Source: Maribacter litoralis
GTDB lineage: Bacteria > Bacteroidota > Bacteroidia > Flavobacteriales > Flavobacteriaceae
NCBI RefSeq assembly: GCF_003075045.1
Contig: NZ_QCZD01000003.1
Span: 744,001-808,000, forward strand
Reading direction: 5' to 3'
Length of the DNA: 64,000 bases
The notes under the pieces are model-generated. The model was given only the letters and a program-made list of their open reading frames with translations. It searched no databases and was not told the DNA's origin. The stretch's first letter is position 1, and each line of letters opens with the position of its first letter. Below, piece by piece: positions 18,433 through 26,703 of the stretch. The position numbers and the translations under genes are program-made.

Positions 18433-19079
18433 ATGCGTAATAGTTAATGGTTAATTGTTCATAGTTTATATACTGTGGGGTTGGTACTAAACAAAGCTAA
18501 AGGTACAATAATCAGGCATTCACAACAAAAAAGTAGGGGTTCACAACAATTGTTACCAACTAAATAATAATAGTTGTTAATTAGTATGTTATAAACGAGT
18601 TTACCTATTGCATAAATTGTTTAGAAAAAGTTGCTAAAATATTTGCTTTTTAAAGTTGACATCTGCTTACAATTTTAATCTTCTTAACACGAATTTAAAT
18701 ATTAGAAAGTTTTAGCTCATTTTCATCAAAATTTCAGTCCTAGTTAACATTAAAATTACATTTAGTTATTAATAAATTCATGTTAATAGCACTTATAAAC
18801 TGTGTTTAATAACTTCTCAAAATACTGATATTCAAATACAGTTTAATAATAGTTATTGTCAACAAGTATTAGTATCTCATAAAGTCAAGTAAAATTTAAA
18901 TAAGTTATTCTAGATATTAACAAGCTATAATAACCATTAATATTTAATTTAATTTAAAAGAAAAAATGACTAATATGATATATATGTTAATAACAACTAG
19001 TTTGCTTAACTTTTCATTAAATGGTTGTGTAACAGGTAGTGGATTATAATTCGTAATTTTCCAACAAATTAAAAGTTTA
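18433..19079. other. Non-coding AT-rich gap between rpiB and rnr
   Basis: 647 bp between divergent genes. It contains a pair of TTCACAACA 9-mers (18519 and 18540), a palindrome AACAATTGTT (18545-18554) and an inverted repeat CAACTA / TAGTTG (18557-18562 with 18571-18576). A 27-codon open frame at 18966-19049 encodes a peptide ending in a lipobox-like SLNGC. No DnaA box cluster was seen, so I do not call it an origin. Confidence 0.6.
18519..18548 (+). promoter_or_regulatory. Paired TTCACAACA direct repeat (21-bp period)
   Basis: Two exact TTCACAACA copies at 18519-18527 and 18540-18548. The same paired element lies before the type B sorting protein gene and the giant adhesin gene. Here it is in the rpiB/rnr gap; which gene, if any, it controls is unknown. 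Confidence 0.4.
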
Positions 19080-21272
19080 ATGTCGAAAAGAAATAAGAAG
19101 GCGAAGAATCATAGAAAGAACGAAATAACGAAAGGAATTTTTACCGTTCTTGAAAAGGAACCGAATAAAAGTTTCAACTATAAGCAAATTGCCGCTAAGA
19201 TAAATATTACCGATGCTCAAGATAGAAATACTCTTATAAAAAGGTTAACCCAATTAAAAGAGAAAAAAAGAATTCAAGAAGTTGATCGGGGTCAATACAA
19301 AGTACTAGAAGATACAAAAACCTATTACGAAGGTACCGTTGATTTAACAGGTAAAGGAAATGCATACATTATTGTTGAAGGTATGGATGATGATGTCTTT
19401 ATACCATCCAACAAGTTGAATAAAGCTTTTCATAAGGATAAGGTAGAGGTATTTATTTACCCAAGAAAAAAGAGTAAAAAGTTAGAAGGAGAAGTTGTAA
19501 AGGTACTAGAAAGGTATAAGACTACTTTTGTAGGTATAGTAGACATGCAGAAAACCTTTGCTTTTGTTAGACCTACCGATTTTAGAATGTATACCGATAT
19601 TTTTGTTTCTAAAGATAAATTAGGAGAAGCAAAAGATGGCGAAAAAGTATTGGTTGAAATTACCGATTGGCCAGATGATGTAGATTCACCGTTTGGTAAA
19701 ATATCTCAAGTTTTAGGAGTTCCTGGTGAACATGATACTGAAATTCATTCCATTTTAGCAGAGTATGGATTACCATATTCTTTTCCTGAAGATGTACAAA
19801 AGTTTGCTGATGGTCTAGATACGAGCATTAAGGAAGAAGAAATTAAAAAACGTAAAGATTTACGTAACGTACTTACTTTTACTATAGATCCTAAAGATGC
19901 AAAGGATTTTGATGATGCTTTGTCTTTTCAAAAACTTGAAAATGGAAACTATGAGATAGGTATTCATATTGCCGATGTTTCCCATTATCTGCAAAAAGAT
20001 ACAATTCTTGATGATGAGGCATATGAACGGGCAACTTCTGTTTATTTAGTTGATCGTGTGGTGCCTATGTTACCCGAAGTTTTATCAAATAATGCGTGTT
20101 CTTTAAGACCTAATGAAGAAAAATATACTTTTTCTGCCATTTTTGAATTAGATGAGAATGCTATTATTAGAGATCAATGGTTTGGTAGAACGGTAATAGA
20201 TTCAAATGAGCGTTTTGCGTATGAAGAGGCGCAACATATCATAGAAACGGGTAGTGGAGATATACCTGAGGACATTTCGATCAGAGAAACGGCCTATACG
20301 GTTTCTAAAGATGTTGTTGAAGCAACTTTGGAAATGGATAGACTTGCCAAGATTATGCGAGATAAACGTATGGATAAAGGTGCCTTATCTTTTGATAAAG
20401 TAGAAGTACGTTTTAATCTTGATGAAAATAACGAACCTATTGGTGTTTACTTTAAGGAATCTAAAGATGCTAATAAACTTATTGAAGAGTTTATGCTTTT
20501 AGCTAATAGAAAAGTTGCCGAGTTTATTGGAAAACAAAAACCAAAAAAGACTTTTGTTTATAGAATACATGATGATCCAGATCCAGATAAGTTGATGGCT
20601 TTGAATGGTATAGTTTCTAAATTCGGACATAAATTAGATTTTAAGGACAAGAAATCTATAAGTTCTTCATTAAACCAGTTATTGCAAGACGTAAAAGGTA
20701 AAAGAGAACAAAATATGGTAGATACACTTACTATTCGTAGTATGAGTAAAGCTATTTATACCATAGACAATATTGGTCATTATGGTTTAGCTTTCGATTA
20801 TTATACTCATTTTACTTCTCCTATCCGTAGATATCCAGATGTAATGGTTCATAGATTGTTACAACATTATTTAGATGGTGGAAAATCTGCAAATGCCGAA
20901 GAATTTGAAAAGAAGTGTAAACATTCTTCAGATATGGAATACTTAGCATCAAGTGCTGAAAGAGATTCTATAAAGTATATGCAGATTAAGTTTATGCAAG
21001 ATCATAAAGATGAAGAGTTTAGAGGAGTCATCAGTGGTGTTACCGAATGGGGAATTTACGTTGAGATAATCTCTAATAAATGTGAAGGTATGATTAGAAT
21101 CAGAGACATAAAAGGAGATTATTTTATCTTTGATGAAAGACAGTATGCTATAATTGGTGAGCGTACCAAGAAAACATATACCTTAGGTGATGAGGTTACC
21201 GTAATGGTTAAGAATACCGATTTAATTAAAAGGCATTTAGATTTTGCTTTAATTCCAGATGACAATAAATAA
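19080..21272 (+). CDS. rnr: Ribonuclease R (3'-5' exoribonuclease)
   Basis: Processive 3'-5' exoribonuclease of the RNB/RNase II superfamily, degrading structured RNA. 730 residues. A winged-helix-like N terminus rich in Lys (1-75) comes first. Two cold-shock domains (~80-140 and ~145-210) follow, then the RNB catalytic domain with TIDPKDAKDFDDAL, giving metal-binding Asp residues 270, 276, 278 and 279. A C-terminal S1 domain follows (EEFRGVISGVTEWGIYVEI...). Start ATG at 19080 gives the expected MSKRNKK basic start. Followed 87 bp later by a DUF2807 gene. Confidence 0.95.
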   Translation: MSKRNKKAKNHRKNEITKGIFTVLEKEPNKSFNYKQIAAKINITDAQDRNTLIKRLTQLKEKKRIQEVDRGQYKVLEDTKTYYEGTVDLTGKGNAYIIVEGMDDDVFIPSNKLNKAFHKDKVEVFIYPRKKSKKLEGEVVKVLERYKTTFVGIVDMQKTFAFVRPTDFRMYTDIFVSKDKLGEAKDGEKVLVEITDWPDDVDSPFGKISQVLGVPGEHDTEIHSILAEYGLPYSFPEDVQKFADGLDTSIKEEEIKKRKDLRNVLTFTIDPKDAKDFDDALSFQKLENGNYEIGIHIADVSHYLQKDTILDDEAYERATSVYLVDRVVPMLPEVLSNNACSLRPNEEKYTFSAIFELDENAIIRDQWFGRTVIDSNERFAYEEAQHIIETGSGDIPEDISIRETAYTVSKDVVEATLEMDRLAKIMRDKRMDKGALSFDKVEVRFNLDENNEPIGVYFKESKDANKLIEEFMLLANRKVAEFIGKQKPKKTFVYRIHDDPDPDKLMALNGIVSKFGHKLDFKDKKSISSSLNQLLQDVKGKREQNMVDTLTIRSMSKAIYTIDNIGHYGLAFDYYTHFTSPIRRYPDVMVHRLLQHYLDGGKSANAEEFEKKCKHSSDMEYLASSAERDSIKYMQIKFMQDHKDEEFRGVISGVTEWGIYVEIISNKCEGMIRIRDIKGDYFIFDERQYAIIGERTKKTYTLGDEVTVMVKNTDLIKRHLDFALIPDDNK

Positions 21273-21359
21273 ATTGGAATAGAATTTGGTATAGATTGAC
21301 GGAATTAAAAAAATGTATTTCTATTAATTAATACGTTTATTTTAAATTACATAAAAGTA

Positions 21360-22037
21360 ATGAAACAAGTTATTTTAATAATGTTTCTTTTTGGAAGTCT
21401 TTTGGTTAATGGCCAAGATGATAAGATTACTCAAAATATTGATTCTTTTAAAGAGGTTAAAGGTTTTGATGGATTATCGATTAATCTTATAAAATCTTCA
21501 GAGAACAAGGTGGTCATTACTGGTGAAAATACCGGTAAAGTTGCGGTGGTCAATAATGATGGGGTACTTAAAATTAGAATGCAGATTGGTAAAATCTTTA
21601 GTGGATATAAGACTTTTGTAGATCTTTATTATGCACAAGACATTTTAGTTATTGATGTAAATGAAGATGCCCGAATAGTTACCGAACAAATGATTGTACA
21701 AGATGTTTTAGAATTAAAAGCACAAGAAGGTGGTGAGTTAGTGGTTAATGCTAAAGTAGAACAAATGTTAATTAAATCAGTTTCTGGAGGTATTATTAAA
21801 ACAACAGGTTCTTCTAATCTACAAGACGTTCAAATAAATACCGGCGGAGTTTATGAAGGTAAATCATTTACTACCAATTTTTCTACTATAAATGTAAATG
21901 CAGGTTCTAGGGCAGAAATTTATGCTAAAGATTATGTAAAGGCCACGGTTAAAGCTGGGGGTGAAGTATTAGTCTTTGGCAATCCGGATAAATTAGAAGA
22001 GAAAACCGTTTTTGGTGGTACTATAACTAGAATGTAA
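21360..22037 (+). CDS. Exported DUF2807 (head GIN domain) protein
   Basis: 225 residues with a Sec signal peptide (ending LLVNGQ). The mature part is a right-handed beta-helix-like series of short strands typical of DUF2807 (FDGLSINLIKSSENKVVITGE..., then VQINTGGVYEGKSF, INVNAGSRAEIYAKDYVKATVKAGGEV). The family is common in Bacteroidota and its biochemical role is not established. The LysE-type gene begins six bases after the stop, so the two form a likely operon. Confidence 0.9.
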   Translation: MKQVILIMFLFGSLLVNGQDDKITQNIDSFKEVKGFDGLSINLIKSSENKVVITGENTGKVAVVNNDGVLKIRMQIGKIFSGYKTFVDLYYAQDILVIDVNEDARIVTEQMIVQDVLELKAQEGGELVVNAKVEQMLIKSVSGGIIKTTGSSNLQDVQINTGGVYEGKSFTTNFSTINVNAGSRAEIYAKDYVKATVKAGGEVLVFGNPDKLEEKTVFGGTITRM

Positions 22038-22043
22038 ACATCA

Positions 22044-22724
22044 ATGTTAGAAGATATTCAGGCAGCAATTCCTTTAGGCTTTTTTTTAAGTTTTATGGTT
22101 GGTCCCGTATTCTTTGTACTTCTTCAAACTAGTGCGATTAAAGGTTTTAGGGCTGCTATTACTTTTGATATTGGTGTTTTATTAGCTGATGTTATTTTTA
22201 TTTTGGTCGCTTACTTTAGTAGCTTTCAGTTACTTGAGAATTTAAGCAATCAGCCTGGACTATATGTTTTTGGTGGGGTTATATTGTTGGTTTATGGTTT
22301 GTTTACTTTTTTTAAGACCGAAAAAAAAGAGATACCGATAGAGTCTAAGAAAATAAGAAAGTCAGATTTTTTTGGATTATTTGTTAAGGGTTTTTTATTA
22401 AATTTTATCAATATCGGCGTACTGGTTTTCTGGTTAGGAATAATTATAATAGTAGGTCCAAGTTTAGATAAACAACCTAATAGATTTTTTACTTTTTTTG
22501 CAACGGTACTACTCTCCTATTTTGTTACTGATGTATTTAAAATATTATTAGCGAAACAATTAAAGAGAAAACTTACTGCTGACAGAATAGTTTGGATAAA
22601 AAAAGTGATTGGGGTTATTCTTATAATCTGTGGAATTGTTTTGGTGGTTAAAGGCTTTCTACCAAAAGATCAGTTTAATTTTGAACAGGAATTAGAAAGA
22701 TTCGAACCTAATTTAATAGAATAA
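22044..22724 (+). CDS. LysE family translocator
   Basis: Inner-membrane exporter of the LysE/RhtB superfamily, 226 residues, about six hydrophobic segments. The family's N-terminal pattern PLGFFLSFMVGPVFFVLLQTSAIKGFRAA is visible (12-40), followed by DIGVLLADVIFILVAYF and membrane pairs at ~75-90, 115-140, 150-170 and 185-205. Substrate unknown (amino acids are usual for the superfamily). The gene ends inside a terminator stem. Confidence 0.9.
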   Translation: MLEDIQAAIPLGFFLSFMVGPVFFVLLQTSAIKGFRAAITFDIGVLLADVIFILVAYFSSFQLLENLSNQPGLYVFGGVILLVYGLFTFFKTEKKEIPIESKKIRKSDFFGLFVKGFLLNFINIGVLVFWLGIIIIVGPSLDKQPNRFFTFFATVLLSYFVTDVFKILLAKQLKRKLTADRIVWIKKVIGVILIICGIVLVVKGFLPKDQFNFEQELERFEPNLIE

Positions 22725-22752
22725 AAAAAGCCGGTATTAACCGGCTTTTTTT
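22723..22752. terminator. Bidirectional hairpin terminator
   Basis: Stem AAAAAAAGCCGG / CCGGCTTTTTTT with TATTAA loop, between the LysE gene and the convergent Skp-like gene. Confidence 0.9.
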
Positions 22753-22770
22753 ATTAATGTTTATAGTAGT

Positions 22771-23277
22771 TTACTTTTTGTATTTCTCATTAAGTAATTT
22801 AACTATTTCATCGGTAAGGTCATTGGCTTCTGTTCCGTATAGAACGCTTCCACCATCTCCTCCACCTAAAATGTATGTATATCCGTTGGATTTTCCATAA
22901 GCTTTAATTTCCTCTTTTACTTTAGAAACTATGCTGTCCATTTCAGTTTGACCTTCTATTTGTAATTGTTGATCTTGTTGTTGAAGTTGTTGTCCAATAA
23001 TTTGACCTTTTTGTTGCATTGCAGCATATTCTTCTTGTGCTTTAGTCTGAGACATAGATTGAGCCTTGGCTTGAAAAGCCTGTGCTTCTATTTGAAATGC
23101 TTGAGAAATACTATCTCTTTTCTTTGCTAAAGCATCAGCCTTAACTTTAAATTTAGATTCAACATCAATTTTTTGTTGATATTCATCCATCAATTTTACG
23201 TTATCTACATATCCTATTTTTTCTTGTTGGCAAGAAGCTAATAAGGCAAGAGCAAAAATTACAATAAAGTTTTTCAT
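22771..23277 (-). CDS. OmpH/Skp-family lipoprotein
   Basis: 168-residue periplasmic chaperone-like protein of the OmpH/Skp family. A lipoprotein signal (LLASC) is followed by IGYVDNVKLMDEYQQ, the family's first strand and helix start. A long Gln/Ala/Lys coiled coil then carries AQAFQAKAQSMSQTKAQEE and QQLQQQDQQLQ. It ends with YTYILGGGDGGSVLYG, the C-terminal strand. Skp-type trimers hold outer-membrane proteins; a lipid anchor is common in the Bacteroidota copies. It is followed by a ~240-bp AT-rich gap where I see nothing firm. Confidence 0.88.
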   Translation of the reverse strand: MKNFIVIFALALLASCQQEKIGYVDNVKLMDEYQQKIDVESKFKVKADALAKKRDSISQAFQIEAQAFQAKAQSMSQTKAQEEYAAMQQKGQIIGQQLQQQDQQLQIEGQTEMDSIVSKVKEEIKAYGKSNGYTYILGGGDGGSVLYGTEANDLTDEIVKLLNEKYKK

Positions 23278-23514
23278 TTTTTCATTTTTATGAGTTGCAA
23301 AAGTAATAAAGCTTTTAAAAGGAAAATATTTTTAAATTGATATATGTATTGAATTTCCTTAATATAAATTTTTCTTATTTAAAATTTAATACATATAATT
23401 TATATTGATTTTATAGGTTAATTTTAAGGTACTTTAAGCGTCGTATTTAATGAAACACTTATGATTATATTATTATGGTATGAAAAGTTGTTTAAATGGG
23501 CTTAAAATAAGTTT

Positions 23515-24351
23515 TTAGTCTTTTTGAAGGATATATATGTGTGATGAATACTCTCCGGACTGTTTTGCCTTAATATTTGATACGAGACCACGATAGAAGG
23601 CCATAAAATAATTTGAGTATCCTTTTTTGTATTTTTCAGATAATAGTGAAACATAGTAGGAATCAAAATACATTGGTAATATTTTCTTTACACTTAAATT
23701 ATGTTCCTTAAAGATTATGGTTATGGATGTTTTTGAAAAATGCCATAAATGTCTGGGAGTGTCGTAAGCTGCCCAATACTGTCTATAGTATTGGGCATCG
23801 TATGATTTATAGTTGGGTACAGCTATTATTAATGTACCATTTTCTTCCAATAAATTTTCTATTAAGTTTATTTGTTTATCAAGATTTGGTAGATGTTCTA
23901 GTACATGCCATAGGGTGATGATATTAAATTTTTGATTTGTAATAGATTTTAAGGATTTATATATTGTAAGATTTTTCTTAATAGCTATTTCTCTTGCTTG
24001 CGTACTTAACTCTACTCCTATGGTATTCCAATTAACTGTTTTGGCAGTAGATAAAAATTCACCGGTTCCACATCCTATATCTAAAATAGTTTTTTGTTCT
24101 TGGCTATATTTATTAATCAATTTTACCTTTTGAGATAATGTAATTTGTTTTACGATTTGGTATACTTTTTCCAAAAGAGATTTTGATTCATCTGTATGTG
24201 ATATATAATTATTAGAATCATAATATTTAGTAATATCTGTAGGTATTGGTTGTGTTATTAGCATATCTTTTTCTGAATCATATTCAAGATGAAAATGTTC
24301 TTTTGTAACTAAATAGTCTTTAGTTTTTAGATATGTTTTAGTTTTGGTCAT
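23515..24351 (-). CDS. Class I SAM-dependent methyltransferase
   Basis: 278 residues from the ATG at 24351. The frame extends upstream to 24420, but the added residues are unlike the family start and would overlap mnmG and a parS site. Motif I is TILDIGCGTGEFL, with the acidic ribose-binding residue in IGVELS. The TLWHVLEHLPN block is typical of UbiE/ubiquinone-type Methyltransf_11/23 domains. The N-terminal YISHTDESKSLLEKVY segment matches a flavobacterial methyltransferase group known to me. Substrate unknown. Last gene of the DUF4175-ybeY-mnmG run. Confidence 0.85.
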   Translation of the reverse strand: MTKTKTYLKTKDYLVTKEHFHLEYDSEKDMLITQPIPTDITKYYDSNNYISHTDESKSLLEKVYQIVKQITLSQKVKLINKYSQEQKTILDIGCGTGEFLSTAKTVNWNTIGVELSTQAREIAIKKNLTIYKSLKSITNQKFNIITLWHVLEHLPNLDKQINLIENLLEENGTLIIAVPNYKSYDAQYYRQYWAAYDTPRHLWHFSKTSITIIFKEHNLSVKKILPMYFDSYYVSLLSEKYKKGYSNYFMAFYRGLVSNIKAKQSGEYSSHIYILQKD

Positions 24352-24385
24352 TTTTGATTTGCCTGATTTGATGAATAATTTAACG

Positions 24386-24403
24386 TTGTTCCACGTGGAA
24401 CAA
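24386..24403. other. parS site (ParB-binding palindrome), copy 1
   Basis: The palindrome TTGTTCCACGTGGAACAA (18 bp) contains the 16-bp TGTTCCACGTGGAACA core, which fits the chromosomal parS consensus TGTTNCACGTGNAACA without mismatch. It lies just past the mnmG stop, between mnmG and the methyltransferase start. Confidence 0.85.
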
Positions 24404-24409
24404 TTTGTC

Positions 24410-26278
24410 CTACCTTCCAAGGAAAACTAAAAGTACACTGATATCACTTGGTGTAACTCCACTAATTCTTGATGCTTGAGAAATGGTTACGGGTTGAATT
24501 TTAGTTAATTTTTCACGTGCTTCGAATGATAGAGATTTTAATTTGGAGTAGTCAAAATTAGCTGGAATCTTTACTGCTTCTAATCTATGAAGTTTATCTG
24601 CGTTTAATTTTTCTTTAGCGATGTATCCAGAATATTTTATCTGTACTTCTGCTTGTTCTAGAATTTCATTGTCAAAGTTATTTTCTTGTACAAATGCGCT
24701 AACATTTTCTAATTGTAGCATGTGATCCATTGTTACATTTGGTCTTGAAAAGGCTTTATACATTTTATCAGATTGCTTTACTAAAGATGAATTAACACTC
24801 TCTAATATTGGGTTAATGTCTTTGGGTAAGACACTGGTTTCTTTAAAAAATTGTACTAGTGATTCAGATTGTTCTTGTTTTTCTTCCATGCGTTTCATGC
24901 GAGAATCTGTTGCTAATCCTATTGAATGACTTAATGGTGTAAGACGTAAATCTGCATTGTCTTGTCTAAGTAATGTTCTATATTCTGCTCTAGAAGTAAA
25001 CATTCTATACGGTTCTTCTGTTCCTTTTGTAATTAGGTCATCAATTAAAACACCTATATAGGCTTCGTCTCTTTTTAATATTAAAGCGTCCTTTTCTTTT
25101 AATTTTAAATGAGCATTTATACCTGCCATTAAACCTTGCGATGCTGCCTCTTCATATCCGGTAGTTCCATTTATTTGACCGGCAAAATATAAATTTTCTA
25201 CAAGTTTGGTTTCTAATGTATGCTTCAGTTGTGTTGGTGGAAAGTAATCGTATTCTATTGCATAGCCAGGTCTAAAGAATTTTACTTTTTCAAATCCTAC
25301 CACTGAACGTAATGCCTTAAATTGTACATCTTCTGGTAATGATGTGGAAAATCCGTTTACATATACTTCAACAGTTTCCCATCCTTCTGGTTCAATGAAC
25401 ATTTGATGACTGTCTTTATCTGCAAATCTATTTATTTTATCTTCTATGGATGGGCAGTATCTTGGTCCTAAACTTTTAATTCTTCCATTGAACATGGGTG
25501 ACCTATCAAAACCTTCACGTAATAAATCATGAACCAAAGCACTAGTATGTGTCATATAACAATCACGTTGATTAGCTAAGGATTTCGTATTAGTATAAGA
25601 AAATTTTTCTGGTGTGAGGTCTCCTGGTTGAACAATCATTTTAGAATAATCTAAAGATCTACCATCTACTCGTGGTGGAGTACCAGTTTTCATTCTACCA
25701 CTTTCAAAACCTAAATCAACGAGTTGTTCTGTAATTCCGGTAGCCGCTTTTTCTCCTGCCCTACCTCCACCAAATTGTTTTTCACCAATATGAATTAAAC
25801 CATTTAAGAAGGTTCCATTAGTTAAAACAACTGCTTTTGATTTTATCTCAATACCTAGGGAAGTTTTAACTCCAGTAATTGTATTATTCTCAACTAATAG
25901 TCCAGATACCATTTCTTGATAGAAATCTACATTCGGTGTACGCTCTAACATTAAACGCCATTCTTCTGCAAAACGCATTCGGTCGTTTTGTGTTCTAGGA
26001 CTCCACATTGCAGGTCCTTTAGATTTATTGAGCATCTTAAATTGTATAGCAGATTTGTCTGATACAATTCCACTATACCCACCAAGGGCATCTATTTCTC
26101 TAACAATTTGTCCTTTTGCGATTCCACCCATTGCTGGGTTACAGGACATCTGGCCTATATTTTGCAAATTCATTGTTACCAATAAGGTTTTAGAACCCAA
26201 GTTTGCAGCTGCTGCTGCTGCTTCTGCACCGGCGTGTCCTCCGCCAACTACAATTACATCATATTCTTCTCCAAACAT
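24410..26278 (-). CDS. mnmG: tRNA uridine-5-carboxymethylaminomethyl(34) synthesis enzyme MnmG
   Basis: FAD-dependent subunit of the MnmE-MnmG complex that modifies wobble U34 of certain tRNAs. 622 residues, usual length. The Rossmann FAD site [14 protein letters not shown] is at 8-21. [13 protein letters not shown] with the conserved Cys and the [13 protein letters not shown] segment identify the family, and the C-terminal helical domain ends [15 protein letters not shown]. Start ATG at 26278, five bases after ybeY's stop. Two parS sites sit at its two ends. Confidence 0.97.
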   Translation of the reverse strand: MFGEEYDVIVVGGGHAGAEAAAAAANLGSKTLLVTMNLQNIGQMSCNPAMGGIAKGQIVREIDALGGYSGIVSDKSAIQFKMLNKSKGPAMWSPRTQNDRMRFAEEWRLMLERTPNVDFYQEMVSGLLVENNTITGVKTSLGIEIKSKAVVLTNGTFLNGLIHIGEKQFGGGRAGEKAATGITEQLVDLGFESGRMKTGTPPRVDGRSLDYSKMIVQPGDLTPEKFSYTNTKSLANQRDCYMTHTSALVHDLLREGFDRSPMFNGRIKSLGPRYCPSIEDKINRFADKDSHQMFIEPEGWETVEVYVNGFSTSLPEDVQFKALRSVVGFEKVKFFRPGYAIEYDYFPPTQLKHTLETKLVENLYFAGQINGTTGYEEAASQGLMAGINAHLKLKEKDALILKRDEAYIGVLIDDLITKGTEEPYRMFTSRAEYRTLLRQDNADLRLTPLSHSIGLATDSRMKRMEEKQEQSESLVQFFKETSVLPKDINPILESVNSSLVKQSDKMYKAFSRPNVTMDHMLQLENVSAFVQENNFDNEILEQAEVQIKYSGYIAKEKLNADKLHRLEAVKIPANFDYSKLKSLSFEAREKLTKIQPVTISQASRISGVTPSDISVLLVFLGR

Positions 26279-26283
26279 ACCGT

Positions 26284-26703
26284 CTATTGTTCCACGTGGA
26301 ACAGCTTTATTTTTTCTTCTTCTTTAGCGCGCATTTCGGCAGTAGCTGTTTCCGATTTATCCGAATAGCCCATTAAGTGTAAAACACCATGAACCATTAC
26401 ACGCTTTAATTCATTTTCAAAAGAGACTTTAAATTCTTCTGCATTTTCTTTTACACGATCTATAGAAATGTATAAGTCGCCAGATACATTTTTACCTGAC
26501 ACATAGTCGAAGGTAATAATGTCTGTTAAATAATCGTGTTGTAAATAATCTTGATTGATTTTAAGTAGGTATTCATCATCGCAGAAAATGTAGTTTAATT
26601 CTTGAACCTTAAAACCTTCGGTTTTACAAGAATTTATTATCCATGAATCAAAATGTGTTTCTTTTACTAGCTTAAAATCGGTTAGGTAGTTGTAATTAAT
26701 CAT
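26284..26703 (-). CDS. ybeY: Endoribonuclease YbeY
   Basis: Metal-dependent rRNA-maturation endoribonuclease, 139 residues. The family core DIITFDY is followed by [14 protein letters not shown]. The first two zinc His residues of the usual HGxLHLxGYDH are there; the third position reads S-D-K-S with no His, which I remember as normal for Bacteroidota. The last codons (LFHVEQ) are made of the second parS palindrome. It overlaps the DUF4175 gene by 8 bp upstream and is followed by mnmG, so the three are probably co-transcribed. Confidence 0.94.
   Translation of the reverse strand: MINYNYLTDFKLVKETHFDSWIINSCKTEGFKVQELNYIFCDDEYLLKINQDYLQHDYLTDIITFDYVSGKNVSGDLYISIDRVKENAEEFKVSFENELKRVMVHGVLHLMGYSDKSETATAEMRAKEEEKIKLFHVEQ
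26288..26303. other. parS site, copy 2, inside the ybeY coding end
   Basis: TGTTCCACGTGGAACA, identical 16-bp core to copy 1 and 1,901 bp away. It encodes ybeY's Leu-Phe-His-Val-Glu-Gln end. Confidence 0.85.

Noticed and set aside
18433..19079. AT-rich gap near rnr as a replication origin
   Set aside because: The two parS sites suggest an origin-side region, but I found no cluster of DnaA boxes (TTATCCACA-like) and no dnaA or dnaN in the window.
23278..23514. AT-rich gap between the Skp-like gene and the methyltransferase as a possible small RNA
   Set aside because: No promoter-plus-terminator pair or stable hairpin seen; nothing supports a transcript.
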